From contig CP070276.1 of NCBI GenBank assembly GCA_016916535.1, positions 1,736,001 through 1,800,000 on the forward strand: DNA of 64,000 nt. Direction: 5' to 3'. This DNA comes from Dysgonomonadaceae bacterium zrk40 (GTDB taxonomy: Bacteria > Bacteroidota > Bacteroidia > Bacteroidales > Dysgonomonadaceae). Below the pieces are notes generated by a model. That model saw only the letters and a program-made list of their open reading frames with translations. It was not told the origin of the DNA and ran no database searches. Position numbers and translations under genes: made by a program. Below are positions 8,791-17,011 of the stretch, in pieces; position 1 is the stretch's first letter, and each line of letters begins with the position of its first letter.

Positions 8791-10251
8791 CTATACCTTT
8801 TTCAGATATACCGAAACTGAGCCATCGCCCACCGGAAACCAACCACGCCCGTCCTCACCGATGATCACCTCCTCCTGTTGGTGTCCCAGTTTGTCAACCC
8901 AGGCTGTACCGGCATAGTCAGTTCCGACAAACATTGGCTTTACACCCCCTTCGGAATTGCTCATGATTACCACGCAGCCATCGGGATGATGTTCGTCGCC
9001 GCGACGGATCCACCCCACCACATGCTCATGGTCGAAGTAATCATCTTGTTCGCCATAGGCGAAGTCGCGCCGCACATCCAGCAACTGGTCGATCATCCAC
9101 TGCATGCCCGGCTGTGGATGTTCGCCGCCGGTACCGTAGTAATCGCCCAGGAAGATGCAGGGGTATCCATCCTGCCGCAGCAGGATTAGTGCGTAGGCCA
9201 AGGGTTTGAACCACCCTTCTACAAACGATTCCAGGTGGCTGCCCGGTTGTGAGTCGTGATTGTCGACGAAAGGTACGGTGGAGAGTGGGAAACGGCTCAG
9301 TACGCTGCTTTCGAAGAGTTTTCGCATATCGTAACCCGGTCCCTCCACTGCGCATTGCTTGAAGTTGAAGTGGAGGGCCACATCAAACAGATCGATCTTG
9401 TATTCCACGTTGTGCAGGTAATCATCGATGGCCATCTCATCGTAATACCAGTATTCACCCACCACGTAGAACTGCTCGCCGAACTCGCCCCTGACATGAT
9501 CCACCAGGTCTTTCACGAACCAGTCGTTGATATGCTTGATGGCATCGAGACGAATGCCGTCCACGCCGGTCTCCCGAATGAACCAGCTGATCCACCGCTT
9601 TGTCTCGGCTTGCACCTCCGGGTGCTTGTAGTCGATGTCGGTGAACATCAGGTAGTCGAAGTTGGCGAACTCCTGGCTCACCGAGCGGTCTTCGGTGTCG
9701 ATCCCCTTGTTTTCTCCCTGGATCACATAGATCGCATCCTTGTTGTCGCGGTGGTTGTAATCGGTTGCGGAGAAGTGCTCCCAGCTCCACTGGAAATCGG
9801 AATAGTTGCCATTGCGTCCCGGGAAGGTGAAACGGGTGTATCCCTCTATTTCATATGGTTCCGTAATTCCCTTGTTGCGGTCGTGCGGGTCTACCTCCAC
9901 CACGGTGAAGGTTTGCAGCTCATCGCCCCCCGCCTTGTGGTTGAGTACCACGTCGGCGTAGACCGCGATGCCGTTGTCGTGGAGCGCTCCGATACAGGCT
10001 TGCAACTCCTCTTTGGTGCCGTATTTGGTGCGTACGGTTCCTTTTTGGTCGAACTCACCCAGGTCGTAGAGATCGTAAGCGCCATAGCCCACGTCGTTCG
10101 AGCCTGTACCCTTGTAACAGGGGGGTATCCATACACCGCTCACCCCAATCTCCCTGAGATGGGGAGCATCTTCTCTGAGCCGGTTCCATAGGCTCCCATC
10201 GTCGGGGAGGAACCACTCAAAATATTGCATCATGACTCCGTTTGTACGCAT
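8791..10251 (-). CDS. Cytoplasmic alpha-amylase, GH13 (GH13_5-like)
   Basis: Hydrolyses alpha-1,4 links in starch, glycogen or maltodextrin. There is no signal peptide, so it acts in the cytoplasm. With the ATG at 10251 it has 486 residues and opens with the typical MQYFEWFLPDDG. All four GH13 regions are visible: DVVLNHK (100-106), GIRLDAIKH (232-240, nucleophile D236), VGEYWYY (264-270, acid/base E266) and VDNHDSQPG (329-337, D333). The frame could begin at 10476, but that start would lie inside the RNase P RNA gene on the other strand and adds a non-family tail, so it is rejected. It is convergent with the LytTR gene, with only 6 bases between stops. Confidence 0.95.
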   Translation of the reverse strand: MRTNGVMMQYFEWFLPDDGSLWNRLREDAPHLREIGVSGVWIPPCYKGTGSNDVGYGAYDLYDLGEFDQKGTVRTKYGTKEELQACIGALHDNGIAVYADVVLNHKAGGDELQTFTVVEVDPHDRNKGITEPYEIEGYTRFTFPGRNGNYSDFQWSWEHFSATDYNHRDNKDAIYVIQGENKGIDTEDRSVSQEFANFDYLMFTDIDYKHPEVQAETKRWISWFIRETGVDGIRLDAIKHINDWFVKDLVDHVRGEFGEQFYVVGEYWYYDEMAIDDYLHNVEYKIDLFDVALHFNFKQCAVEGPGYDMRKLFESSVLSRFPLSTVPFVDNHDSQPGSHLESFVEGWFKPLAYALILLRQDGYPCIFLGDYYGTGGEHPQPGMQWMIDQLLDVRRDFAYGEQDDYFDHEHVVGWIRRGDEHHPDGCVVIMSNSEGGVKPMFVGTDYAGTAWVDKLGHQQEEVIIGEDGRGWFPVGDGSVSVYLKKV

Positions 10252-10407
10252 GTTAATAAAGAGATTAATCAATAAAGAAACTGAAACCAAAATCAAAGAA
10301 TCACCAACCAGGAATAGACACACAAAATAAACACCCGGAGGATGCATTAGTTTTTGTGAAGAACGAAAAAATGGGGTGGCGGGTGCAGATAAGTCATAAC
10401 TTATTAC

Positions 10408-10415
10408 TACTTTTG
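10408..10415 (+). promoter_or_regulatory. -7 box of the RNase P RNA gene
   Basis: TACTTTTG is a perfect TAnnTTTG box. Transcription would start 6-9 bases later, near 10421-10424, exactly where the P1 helix of the RNA begins. I do not see a clear TTG at the usual upstream distance. Confidence 0.6.
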
Positions 10416-10423
10416 CAGTTGCA

Positions 10424-10781
10424 GCAGGTCGGTTTGTCGCTGCGACTTTCGTTGTCGCAGAGGAAAGTCCGGGCAACGCAGAGCACCATACTTCCTAACG
10501 GGAAGCTGTCCGTGAGGGCAGACTAGTGTAACAGAAAAGGACCGCCTCTGCTTCGGCAGCGGTAAGGGTGAAAAGGTGGGGTAAGAGCCCACCGGGTACC
10601 TTGGTAACAAGGTATGCCGTACGCGTTATGGGTTGCAAGGCCATGTATACCGGATAGGTCGGGTTGCTCGCCCGATGCCGGGGGGTAGGCCGCTAGAGGC
10701 AGGTGGTGACACCCGTCCCCAGATAAATGACAGACGCCCCGTCTTGTACGGGGTACAGAACCCGGCTTACAGACCGGCTGC
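10424..10781 (+). ncRNA. rnpB: RNase P catalytic RNA, class A
   Basis: The ribozyme subunit that trims tRNA 5' leaders. Diagnostic conserved parts are present in order: GAGGAAAGTCCGGGC near the 5' end (P4 5' strand and flanks, 10459-10473), the AGGGTGAAA stretch near 10565, GTAAGAGCCCACC, AGGTGGTGACACC, then AGATAAATGACAGACGCCC and the closing ACAGAACCCGGCTTAC. The 5' GCAGGTCGGT pairs with the 3' ACCGGCTGC (with one bulge) to form P1, which sets the ends. A run of five T follows at 10782-10786, likely the terminator tail. The long reading frames across this stretch on both strands are not genes. Confidence 0.96.
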
Positions 10782-10804
10782 TTTTTAATATAACATACGC
10801 ACGG

Positions 10805-12355
10805 ATGGCAAGAAGAAGGAAGAAACGTGATTATGACGAGGAGGAGAAACCGGGCAGGCTGGAGCTGATGAAGATTCGGATCAAGGAGCTGCTGCATTTC
10901 CTCTCCTATGGCATCTGGCGGCAGAATCCCGAGACGCTCTCCAACAAGAAAAATATTCTTTATGACTCCATCAAGACGGTGATCCTCACCGTCCGAAACG
11001 TGCAGGAATTGAATATTCCTGCAAGTGCCCGCTCGCTTACCTACCGCACCCTGCTTTCCATCGTACCGCTGCTTGCGGTGATCTTTGCCATTGCACGCGG
11101 CTTTGGCATCGAGAACATTATGGAGAGCAGCATTCTCAGCTTTATGTTGGGTGAAAAGCCCAATAGCGAGCTGGTGGCAACAGCCTCCAATCTTGATACC
11201 GACAGCATGGCCATCTTTTCCGAGCCTATGAATGACACGCTGGCGGTTGGCGGCAGGGCAGTTGATGATGCTGAAATGACTTCAGGCATGGCAGAAGCAG
11301 CCACGGCTGACGGGCGTACCCGTGAGTTTCTGAACCTAATGTTCGAACTGATTGAGAAATCTCTCGAGGAGGCACGCGGGGGAGGTGTCTTTGCCGGAAT
11401 CGGTATCCTGCTCTTTCTCTATACCATCATGAACCTGTTTGGTGATATCGAGAACAACTTCAACAAGATATGGCGCATCTCACGTGGCAGGAGCATCGGA
11501 CGCAAGGTGACCGACTATTCAGCCATGGTGCTGCTGATCCCCTTCTTCTTCGTGTTGGTGAACGCCCTCAACATCATCAGCTACCCGCAGAACAACACGC
11601 TGAAGATTCTTTACATCCTCTATCCTTTTATCCCGCGACTGCTCAACATCGTACCGTTGGTGGTGATGATCTTCATCTTCACTGCCCTCTACAAGTTTCT
11701 TCCAAATACCAAGGTGAAGTTCCTTAACGCCCTAATCGCCGGAGCACTTGCAGGTGTGGCGTTCCAGTTCTTCCAGATGCTCTACCTCAGCGGACAGCTT
11801 TGGATTACACGCTACAACGCCATCTATGGTACCTTTGCCGCCATCCCGCTAATGCTCCTCTGGCTGCAGATGTCCTGGTTCATCGTGCTGATTGGTGCCG
11901 AGATCTCTTATGCCGCACAGAACGTGCGCAACTTCTCCTTCGAGAAGGAGACACGCAACATCAGCAGGCGCTACCGTGACTTCTTCACACTAATGATCAC
12001 CTCTGCCATCGTGCAACGTTTCGCCGATGAGAAGCTGCCACTGACTGCTGAGCAGCTCTCCCAGCGCTGCAAGGTGCCGGCACGCCTCACCAGTGACATC
12101 CTCGATGAGCTGTTGGAACTGCGCATCATCTCTACCACGCCCTCACCGCACGATGAAAGGGTGATGGCCTATCAGCCTGCGATCGACATCAACCTAATTA
12201 CTGTGAATGGATTGATGAGTAAGCTCGATGAACAAGGATCGGAAGATTTCATGATTGATATGGAGGGTGATTTCAGGGAGCACTGGGATGCGCTGGTCAA
12301 CTCACGCATGAGCATGTATGAGAGCGACCACGACCAGCTGGTGAAAGATCTCTGA
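10805..12355 (+). CDS. YihY/BrkB-family membrane protein with C-terminal winged-helix-like extension
   Basis: An inner-membrane protein of the family once misnamed RNase BN; its transport role is not settled. 516 residues from the ATG at 10805, which opens the basic MARRRKKRDYDEEE. The frame runs back to 10727, but that part overlaps rnpB and is rejected. Family motifs: IPASARSLTYRTLLSIVPLLAVIFAIARGFG (about 75-105), the IGILLFLYTIMNLFGDIENNFNKIW helix, and YGTFAAIPLMLLWLQMSWFIVLIGAEISYA, giving about six membrane helices. After about residue 405 a soluble region with LTAEQLSQRCKVPARLTSDILDELLELRII looks like a winged helix. An insert rich in small and acidic residues (about 120-185) splits the first helices. 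It starts 24 bases after the RNase P RNA and may be reached by read-through. Confidence 0.88.
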   Translation: MARRRKKRDYDEEEKPGRLELMKIRIKELLHFLSYGIWRQNPETLSNKKNILYDSIKTVILTVRNVQELNIPASARSLTYRTLLSIVPLLAVIFAIARGFGIENIMESSILSFMLGEKPNSELVATASNLDTDSMAIFSEPMNDTLAVGGRAVDDAEMTSGMAEAATADGRTREFLNLMFELIEKSLEEARGGGVFAGIGILLFLYTIMNLFGDIENNFNKIWRISRGRSIGRKVTDYSAMVLLIPFFFVLVNALNIISYPQNNTLKILYILYPFIPRLLNIVPLVVMIFIFTALYKFLPNTKVKFLNALIAGALAGVAFQFFQMLYLSGQLWITRYNAIYGTFAAIPLMLLWLQMSWFIVLIGAEISYAAQNVRNFSFEKETRNISRRYRDFFTLMITSAIVQRFADEKLPLTAEQLSQRCKVPARLTSDILDELLELRIISTTPSPHDERVMAYQPAIDINLITVNGLMSKLDEQGSEDFMIDMEGDFREHWDALVNSRMSMYESDHDQLVKDL

Positions 12356-12364
12356 GCATTTCTC

Positions 12365-13084
12365 TTACTTGCAGGCCAGAAAGCGATAGCCTGGTGACTG
12401 GAACTTTTTAGTCTCGGTGCGCAATTCCTTTACATTCCCTCCGCACATCTTTTCCAACAATTGCCAGAACCTGTCACCATGGTTCATCTCCACCGTGTGT
12501 GCCAACTCATGCAACACCACGTAATCGATCAGTCGCTCCGGCAACAGCATCAGGAAGAGGGAGTAATTGATGTCCTTCTTCGTTGAGCAGCTACCCCAGC
12601 GTCCGCGGCTGCTGCCAATCTTCACGCTCTGGTAGGTGAGGCCGTGTTGCCGCGCAAAATGCGCAGTCTTGGCCGGCAACACCCGCTTGGCTTCAATCCT
12701 TAACACATTGATGATCGCTTCTCGGATGCGCTGTTGTACATCCTCATGGTTGATATCCAGCTTTAGCGGTATGAAGATGTGGAGCTGTCCCTCTTTCAGC
12801 GAGAGACGCATATCCTTTTGATAAGGGTCCCGGACCAGCATCGCTTCAAAGGTGAGGGAACCTATCACATCCTCTTCTTTAAAGATAATGGGTGGTGGCG
12901 GTTTTATCCGCAACAGCCGTGGACGAAGCTCTTTCAGGAGGGAAGGAATCCGCCGTGGATTAAAGTCGTGGGGTACTGTAAGCCGGATATAATCTTCCTT
13001 CCGTCGGGCTATGATCTTTTTCGCCCGTCGGTTGGGCATCACCAATATCCTGCCCAGCTCCCTGTCATTCAATTCCATCATCAT
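12365..13084 (-). CDS. YgjP-type (DUF45) zinc metallopeptidase-like protein
   Basis: The motif HELAHTVEMNHGDRFW (192-207) gives the zinc-binding His192 and His196, the catalytic Glu193 and a third His at 202, as in the YgjP/SprT-like group. The preceding GRWGSCSTKKDINYS (161-175) is the other family signature. 239 residues is normal. No signal peptide or membrane helix is seen. Three Met codons in a row leave the start uncertain by six bases. The substrate is unknown; in other bacteria the gene is often near restriction systems, but none is here. It is convergent with the YihY gene and divergent from mlaE. Confidence 0.88.
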   Translation of the reverse strand: MMMELNDRELGRILVMPNRRAKKIIARRKEDYIRLTVPHDFNPRRIPSLLKELRPRLLRIKPPPPIIFKEEDVIGSLTFEAMLVRDPYQKDMRLSLKEGQLHIFIPLKLDINHEDVQQRIREAIINVLRIEAKRVLPAKTAHFARQHGLTYQSVKIGSSRGRWGSCSTKKDINYSLFLMLLPERLIDYVVLHELAHTVEMNHGDRFWQLLEKMCGGNVKELRTETKKFQSPGYRFLACK

Positions 13085-13122
13085 GCAAAAATAATGATTT
13101 ATGCAGAAGAAATAAAAATATC

Positions 13123-13130
13123 TATCTTTG
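13123..13130 (+). promoter_or_regulatory. -7 box of the mlaE/mlaF operon
   Basis: TATCTTTG fits TAnnTTTG and lies 26 bases before the mlaE ATG at 13157. No clear TTG stands at the usual distance. It falls in the short divergent gap between the YgjP-type gene and mlaE. Confidence 0.45.
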
Positions 13131-13156
13131 TATCGACAAATGTGAAAAAAAACCCC

Positions 13157-13906
13157 ATGCGAATTATCAGTTTCCTGGAAAGTGTAGGTGAATACGCCCT
13201 GCTGTTGAAACGGGTCCTGACCTTGCCGGACCGGTTCAGCCAGTTCCTGAAGGAGTTCCTGAAGGGAGTCTACGCACTGGGTGTAAATTCAATCTGGATC
13301 GTGGTGATCATCTCCTTCTTCATCGGAGCAGTGATTGTGCTTCAGATTGCAGTGAACATCGACTCACCCATGTTACCGCGATTTACCGTGGGACTGGTAT
13401 CGCGTGAGATCATCCTGTTGGAATTCTCCTCCACCATCATGTGCCTGATTCTCTCCGGCAAAGTGGGATCGAACATTGCCTCGGAACTCGGATCCATGCG
13501 GATCACCGAGCAGGTTGACGCTCTGGAGATCATGGGCGTCAACTCTGCCAACTACCTGATCCTGCCAAAGATTGCCGCCTTCGTTGCTTTCATGCCGGTG
13601 CTGGTGATCTTCAGCATGTTCATGGGTCTCTTTGGTGGTTACTTCATTTGTCTGGTACTGGGCACCCCTTCGGTGGAGACCTATGTCTACGGCATCCAGG
13701 CCTTCTTCACCGAGTCGTTTGTCTGGTACTCCATCCTGAAATCGATGCTCTTCGGCTTCATCATCTCGTCGGTGGCTGCCTATTTCGGATACACCGCCAG
13801 CGGCGGTGCACTCGAGGTGGGAGAAGCCAGTACCCGTTCAGTAGTGATCAACAGCATCCTGATCCTGGCAACTGACCTGGTCTTCACGCAACTGACCATG
13901 GGATAA
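13157..13906 (+). CDS. mlaE: MlaE-family ABC transporter permease
   Basis: Inner-membrane permease of the Mla system, which moves phospholipids between the inner and outer membranes. 249 residues from the ATG at 13157; the frame is open much further upstream but that part is antisense to the YgjP-type gene. About five or six membrane helices are seen, with family motifs FFIGAVIVLQ, SREIILLEF, SGKVGSNIASELGSMRITEQVDALEIMGVN and YLILPKIAAF. The glycine-rich segment with VGSNIASELGSM is the usual coupling region to the ATPase. The ATPase gene follows after 12 bases. No MlaD-type substrate-binding gene is adjacent. Confidence 0.93.
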   Translation: MRIISFLESVGEYALLLKRVLTLPDRFSQFLKEFLKGVYALGVNSIWIVVIISFFIGAVIVLQIAVNIDSPMLPRFTVGLVSREIILLEFSSTIMCLILSGKVGSNIASELGSMRITEQVDALEIMGVNSANYLILPKIAAFVAFMPVLVIFSMFMGLFGGYFICLVLGTPSVETYVYGIQAFFTESFVWYSILKSMLFGFIISSVAAYFGYTASGGALEVGEASTRSVVINSILILATDLVFTQLTMG

Positions 13907-13918
13907 AATGATATTGAA

Positions 13919-14698
13919 ATGATAGAGGTAAGGAACCTGGTGAAGGAGTTTGACGGTACGATGGTGCTAAAAAACATTGATGCCACCTTTCAAAAGGGGG
14001 TGGTCAACATCATCATCGGCAAGAGTGGATCTGGGAAGACGGTGATGCTTAAGTGTCTTGTGGGGCTTGTACCACCTACTTCGGGAGAGATCCTCTACGA
14101 CGGGAGAAACCTCACCACCATGCGCAGTCGCGAAGTGCGACGGCTGCGACGCGACATTGGCATGCTTTTTCAGGGTGCGGCTCTGTTTGACTCACGCACG
14201 GTACTGGAGAACGTGATGTTCCCCCTCGAAATGTTCTCTCGTAAGAATCGTCGGGAACGTCGTAGAAGGGCTGAGTTCTGCCTTGAACGTGTGGATATGT
14301 TGGATGCTGCCAACTTGCTCCCTTCAGAGATCAGCGGAGGGATGAAGAAACGGGCCGCCATTGCCAGGGCCATCGTTCTCAACCCGAAGTACCTCTTTTG
14401 CGACGAGCCTAACTCGGGCCTTGACCCCAAGACGTCGCAGGTGATCGACGAGCTGATCAGCGATGTGACGATCGACTTCAACATCACCACCATCGTGGTG
14501 TCGCACGACATGAACTCGGTAATCAACATTGGTGACAACGTTATCTTCCTCAACGAGGGAATCAAGGAGTGGGAGGGGAGCAAGTCGCAGGTGATGGATG
14601 CCGACAACGAGAAGCTGAACGATTTCGTCTTCGCGTCTGACCTGTTCCGCAAGATCAAGGTGGCGGAGGAGATCATCAGCGAGGATGAAAAAGGTTGA
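13919..14698 (+). CDS. mlaF: MlaF-family ABC transporter ATP-binding protein
   Basis: ATPase that powers the MlaE permease. 259 residues with Walker A GKSGSGKT (34-41), a Q-loop in GMLFQGAALFDS, the ABC signature SGGMKKRAAIARA, Walker B YLFCDEPNSGLDP and the switch His in VVSHDMNSV. The GAALFDS stretch after the Q-loop is characteristic of MlaF-type rather than amino-acid-transporter ATPases. The gene is coupled to mlaE. The periplasmic partners (MlaD, MlaC-like) must be encoded elsewhere if present. Confidence 0.93.
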   Translation: MIEVRNLVKEFDGTMVLKNIDATFQKGVVNIIIGKSGSGKTVMLKCLVGLVPPTSGEILYDGRNLTTMRSREVRRLRRDIGMLFQGAALFDSRTVLENVMFPLEMFSRKNRRERRRRAEFCLERVDMLDAANLLPSEISGGMKKRAAIARAIVLNPKYLFCDEPNSGLDPKTSQVIDELISDVTIDFNITTIVVSHDMNSVINIGDNVIFLNEGIKEWEGSKSQVMDADNEKLNDFVFASDLFRKIKVAEEIISEDEKG

Positions 14699-14746
14699 GC
14701 CGAAGCGATAAAGAAATAATGTGTTGAACAGTACAGCGATAATTCG

Positions 14747-14772
14747 GCCGCGGTACCAAACAATTCCGTGGC
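14747..14772 (+). other. Short stem-loop in the mlaF-sufC gap
   Basis: GCCGCGG (14747-14753) can pair with CCGTGGC (14766-14772), seven pairs with one G-U, around a 12-base loop. With the terminator-like hairpin just downstream it makes the 172-bp gap look like structured leader RNA. Function unknown. Confidence 0.35.
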
Positions 14773-14837
14773 ACTAGTTGTTATTCTGTGGCGGCATTCC
14801 CCGCACTCCGGCATCCGGCCGGAAAAGATATTCTCAG

Positions 14838-14867
14838 GCGGCACGGCAGCAACTGAGCCGCTTTTTT
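14838..14867 (+). terminator. Terminator-like hairpin directly before sufC
   Basis: GCGGC (14838-14842) pairs with GCCGC (14857-14861) and six T follow (14862-14867); the sufC ATG at 14871 comes four bases later. Overlapping CTCAG (14833-14837) and CTGAG (14853-14857) offer an alternative pairing. Either it ends the mlaEF transcript, with sufC transcribed from inside the gap, or it is an attenuator controlling sufCDS. The large loop of 14 bases makes the stem only moderate. Confidence 0.45.
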
Positions 14868-14870
14868 ATT

Positions 14871-15641
14871 ATGACAACCATCAATAAAACAACCAATATG
14901 TTAGAGATAAAAAACCTGCATGCAATCGTCGAAGAGAAGGAGATCCTCAAGGGGATCAACCTGGAGGTTAAACCCGGAGAGATCCATGCAGTGATGGGAC
15001 CCAACGGTTCCGGTAAGAGCACGCTGGCCTCAGTGCTGGCAGGCAATCCAAAGTTCGAAGTAACCCGCGGCAGCATCTTCTTCAAGGGGAGCGACCTGTT
15101 GGAGATGGAACCGGAGGATCGTGCCCGCGAGGGACTCTTTCTCAGCTTCCAGTACCCGGTGGAAATCCCCGGGGTGAGCATGGTCAATTTTATGCGCGCC
15201 GCTGTCAATGAGCAGCGTAAGTACCGAGGTGAGGAACCCATCTCGGCAAGCGACTTCCTGAAGTTGATGCGCGACAAGCGGGAGCTGCTCGGCATGGACA
15301 GCAACCTGGTGAGCCGTTCGGTGAACGAGGGCTTCTCGGGTGGTGAGAAGAAGAAAAACGAAATCTTCCAGATGGCGATGCTCAATCCCCAGCTCTCAAT
15401 CCTCGACGAAACCGACTCCGGACTCGACATCGACGCTCTGCGTGTGGTAGCACAGGGCGTGAACAAGTTGCAGACGAAGGAGAACGCTACCATCGTGATC
15501 ACCCACTACCAGCGACTGTTGGAATACATCAAGCCCGATCATGTGCATGTCCTCTACGCAGGCAGAATCATCCGCTCCGGCGGTCCCGATTTGGCGCTGG
15601 AACTAGAGAAGAGAGGCTATGACTGGCTGATTAACCCGTAA
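14871..15641 (+). CDS. sufC: Fe-S cluster assembly ATPase SufC
   Basis: Cytoplasmic ABC-type ATPase of the SUF scaffold (SufBCD), which builds Fe-S clusters. Walker A GPNGSGKS, signature FSGGEKKKNEIFQMA, Walker B LSILDETDSGLDIDAL with the SufC-typical ETDSGLD in place of EPDSGLD variants, and the switch His in ITHYQRLL are all present. The frame begins at 14778, but the first credible Met is at 14871 and the Met at 14898 starts the usual MLEIKNLHA; I keep 14871 as the longer option. sufD follows after one base. sufB, normally first in this operon in Bacteroidota, is not in the window. Confidence 0.95.
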   Translation: MTTINKTTNMLEIKNLHAIVEEKEILKGINLEVKPGEIHAVMGPNGSGKSTLASVLAGNPKFEVTRGSIFFKGSDLLEMEPEDRAREGLFLSFQYPVEIPGVSMVNFMRAAVNEQRKYRGEEPISASDFLKLMRDKRELLGMDSNLVSRSVNEGFSGGEKKKNEIFQMAMLNPQLSILDETDSGLDIDALRVVAQGVNKLQTKENATIVITHYQRLLEYIKPDHVHVLYAGRIIRSGGPDLALELEKRGYDWLINP

Positions 15642-15642
15642 C

Positions 15643-17001
15643 ATGCAACCCATCAGAACAATGATAGAACAACAATACAAGGATCTGTTTCAACAGTTTC
15701 GCAGCGAACTAGATGCCAACTCCGTGGAGGGGTTGAACCGGCACCGGGATGCTGCATTCGACCGTTTTCAGCAGATCGGATTCCCCACCTCCCGCGAGGA
15801 GGATTACAAGCACTCCAACGTGGCACGCGTCTTCGATACAGACCTAGGTCTGAACCTGCGCAACATACCCATCCCGGTGAATCCCTACGATGCGTTCAAG
15901 TGCGACGTGCCCAACCTCTCCACCCATCTTTATTTCCTGATCAACGACCGTTACTACGACAAGCCGCTGGCGAACGACCCTCTGCCGGAGGGGGTATTCG
16001 TTGGGAGCCTGCAGCGTTTCTCGGAAGTCTATCCGGATATCTTCAATGCTCACTATGGGCAGATTGCCGACTACTCCGACAACGGCGTGGTGGCCTACAA
16101 CACCATGTTCGCGCAGGATGGCTTCGTAGTATATGTGCCGAAGAACGTAACGGTGGAGAAACCGCTACAGCTGATTAACATCCTACGCGGCGGGGTGGAC
16201 CTTAGCGTAAACCGCCGCTTGCTGATCATCGCCGAGGAGAACGCTCATGTGAAGCTCCTGGTGTGCGACCATGCAGTGGATGATGTGCACTTTGTGGTAA
16301 CACAGGTGACAGAGGTCTCTGCCGCTGCACATGCACAAGTGGATGTCTACGAGCTGGAAGAGAACTCATCGAAGGTGACTCGTCTCAACAATCTCTTCAG
16401 TGAGCAGATGGAGCATTCGCACGTAGCAACCAGTGCAATTACCCTTCACAACGGCTACACACGCAACAATTACCGCTTTAGAATCCTGGGAGAGCACGCC
16501 CATGTGGATGCCGGGGGGCTGGCCATTTGTGACGGTAGTCAGCACATCGATAACTTTGCCTTCCTCGATCATGCCGTACCTCATTGCACCAGCAACGAGC
16601 TCTTCAAGACAGTGCTCGACGACCGGGCTACCGGTGTCTTTTGCGGGAAAATATTGGTAGAGAAAGATGCACAGAAGACACAGGCTTACCAGAACAACCG
16701 CAACCTGCTGGCTTCCTCAACGGCGCAGATGTTCTCCAAGCCGCAGCTGGAGATCTATGCCGATGACGTGAAGTGTTCACACGGCCTCACCACCGGTCAG
16801 CTCGATGAGGAGGCACTCTTTTACATGCGTGCCCGCGGTATCGACAAGGATGAGGCGAAGCTGTTGCTGATGGTGGCCTTCACACGAGATGTGGTTGATC
16901 TGGTACGGATTGATACCCTTCAGGAACGCTTGGCGATGCTGATCGAGAAGCGGTTTCGCGGTGAACTGATGCGTTGTGGTAATTGCAACGTATGCAAGTA
17001 G
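15643..17001 (+). CDS. sufD: Fe-S cluster assembly protein SufD
   Basis: SufD partners SufB and SufC in the scaffold complex and is needed for iron entry. 452 residues, normal length. The N-terminal part has PTSREEDYKHSNV, close to the family's REEDWKYT motif. The core beta-helix follows, and the C-terminal part carries the family segment KCSHGLTTGQLDEEALFYMRARGIDKDEAKLLLM, matching SufB/SufD C-ter. A Met at 15661 is an alternative start. The end, CGNCNVCK, is Cys-rich (three Cys in eight residues), which is not a core SufD motif. The gene sits between sufC and sufS, all closely spaced. Confidence 0.94.
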   Translation: MQPIRTMIEQQYKDLFQQFRSELDANSVEGLNRHRDAAFDRFQQIGFPTSREEDYKHSNVARVFDTDLGLNLRNIPIPVNPYDAFKCDVPNLSTHLYFLINDRYYDKPLANDPLPEGVFVGSLQRFSEVYPDIFNAHYGQIADYSDNGVVAYNTMFAQDGFVVYVPKNVTVEKPLQLINILRGGVDLSVNRRLLIIAEENAHVKLLVCDHAVDDVHFVVTQVTEVSAAAHAQVDVYELEENSSKVTRLNNLFSEQMEHSHVATSAITLHNGYTRNNYRFRILGEHAHVDAGGLAICDGSQHIDNFAFLDHAVPHCTSNELFKTVLDDRATGVFCGKILVEKDAQKTQAYQNNRNLLASSTAQMFSKPQLEIYADDVKCSHGLTTGQLDEEALFYMRARGIDKDEAKLLLMVAFTRDVVDLVRIDTLQERLAMLIEKRFRGELMRCGNCNVCK

Positions 17002-17011
17002 TTGAAAAAGC

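Noticed and set aside
9256-10191. 311-residue open frame on the plus strand
   Set aside because: It is antisense to the well-supported alpha-amylase; its protein has no domain features and an odd Val/His-rich composition typical of shadow frames.
10252-10476. N-terminal extension of the alpha-amylase
   Set aside because: It would place 53 bases of coding sequence over the start of the RNase P RNA gene and lacks similarity to GH13 enzymes; the Met at 10251 opens the family's usual first motif.
10727-10804. N-terminal extension of the YihY-type protein
   Set aside because: These codons are the conserved 3' end of RNase P RNA.
14746-14778. Cluster of restriction-like hexamers (CCGCGG, GGTACC, ACTAGT) that resembles a cloning site
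   Set aside because: The order and spacing match no vector polylinker I know, and flanking sequence is continuous with the genome; more likely part of a stem-loop.
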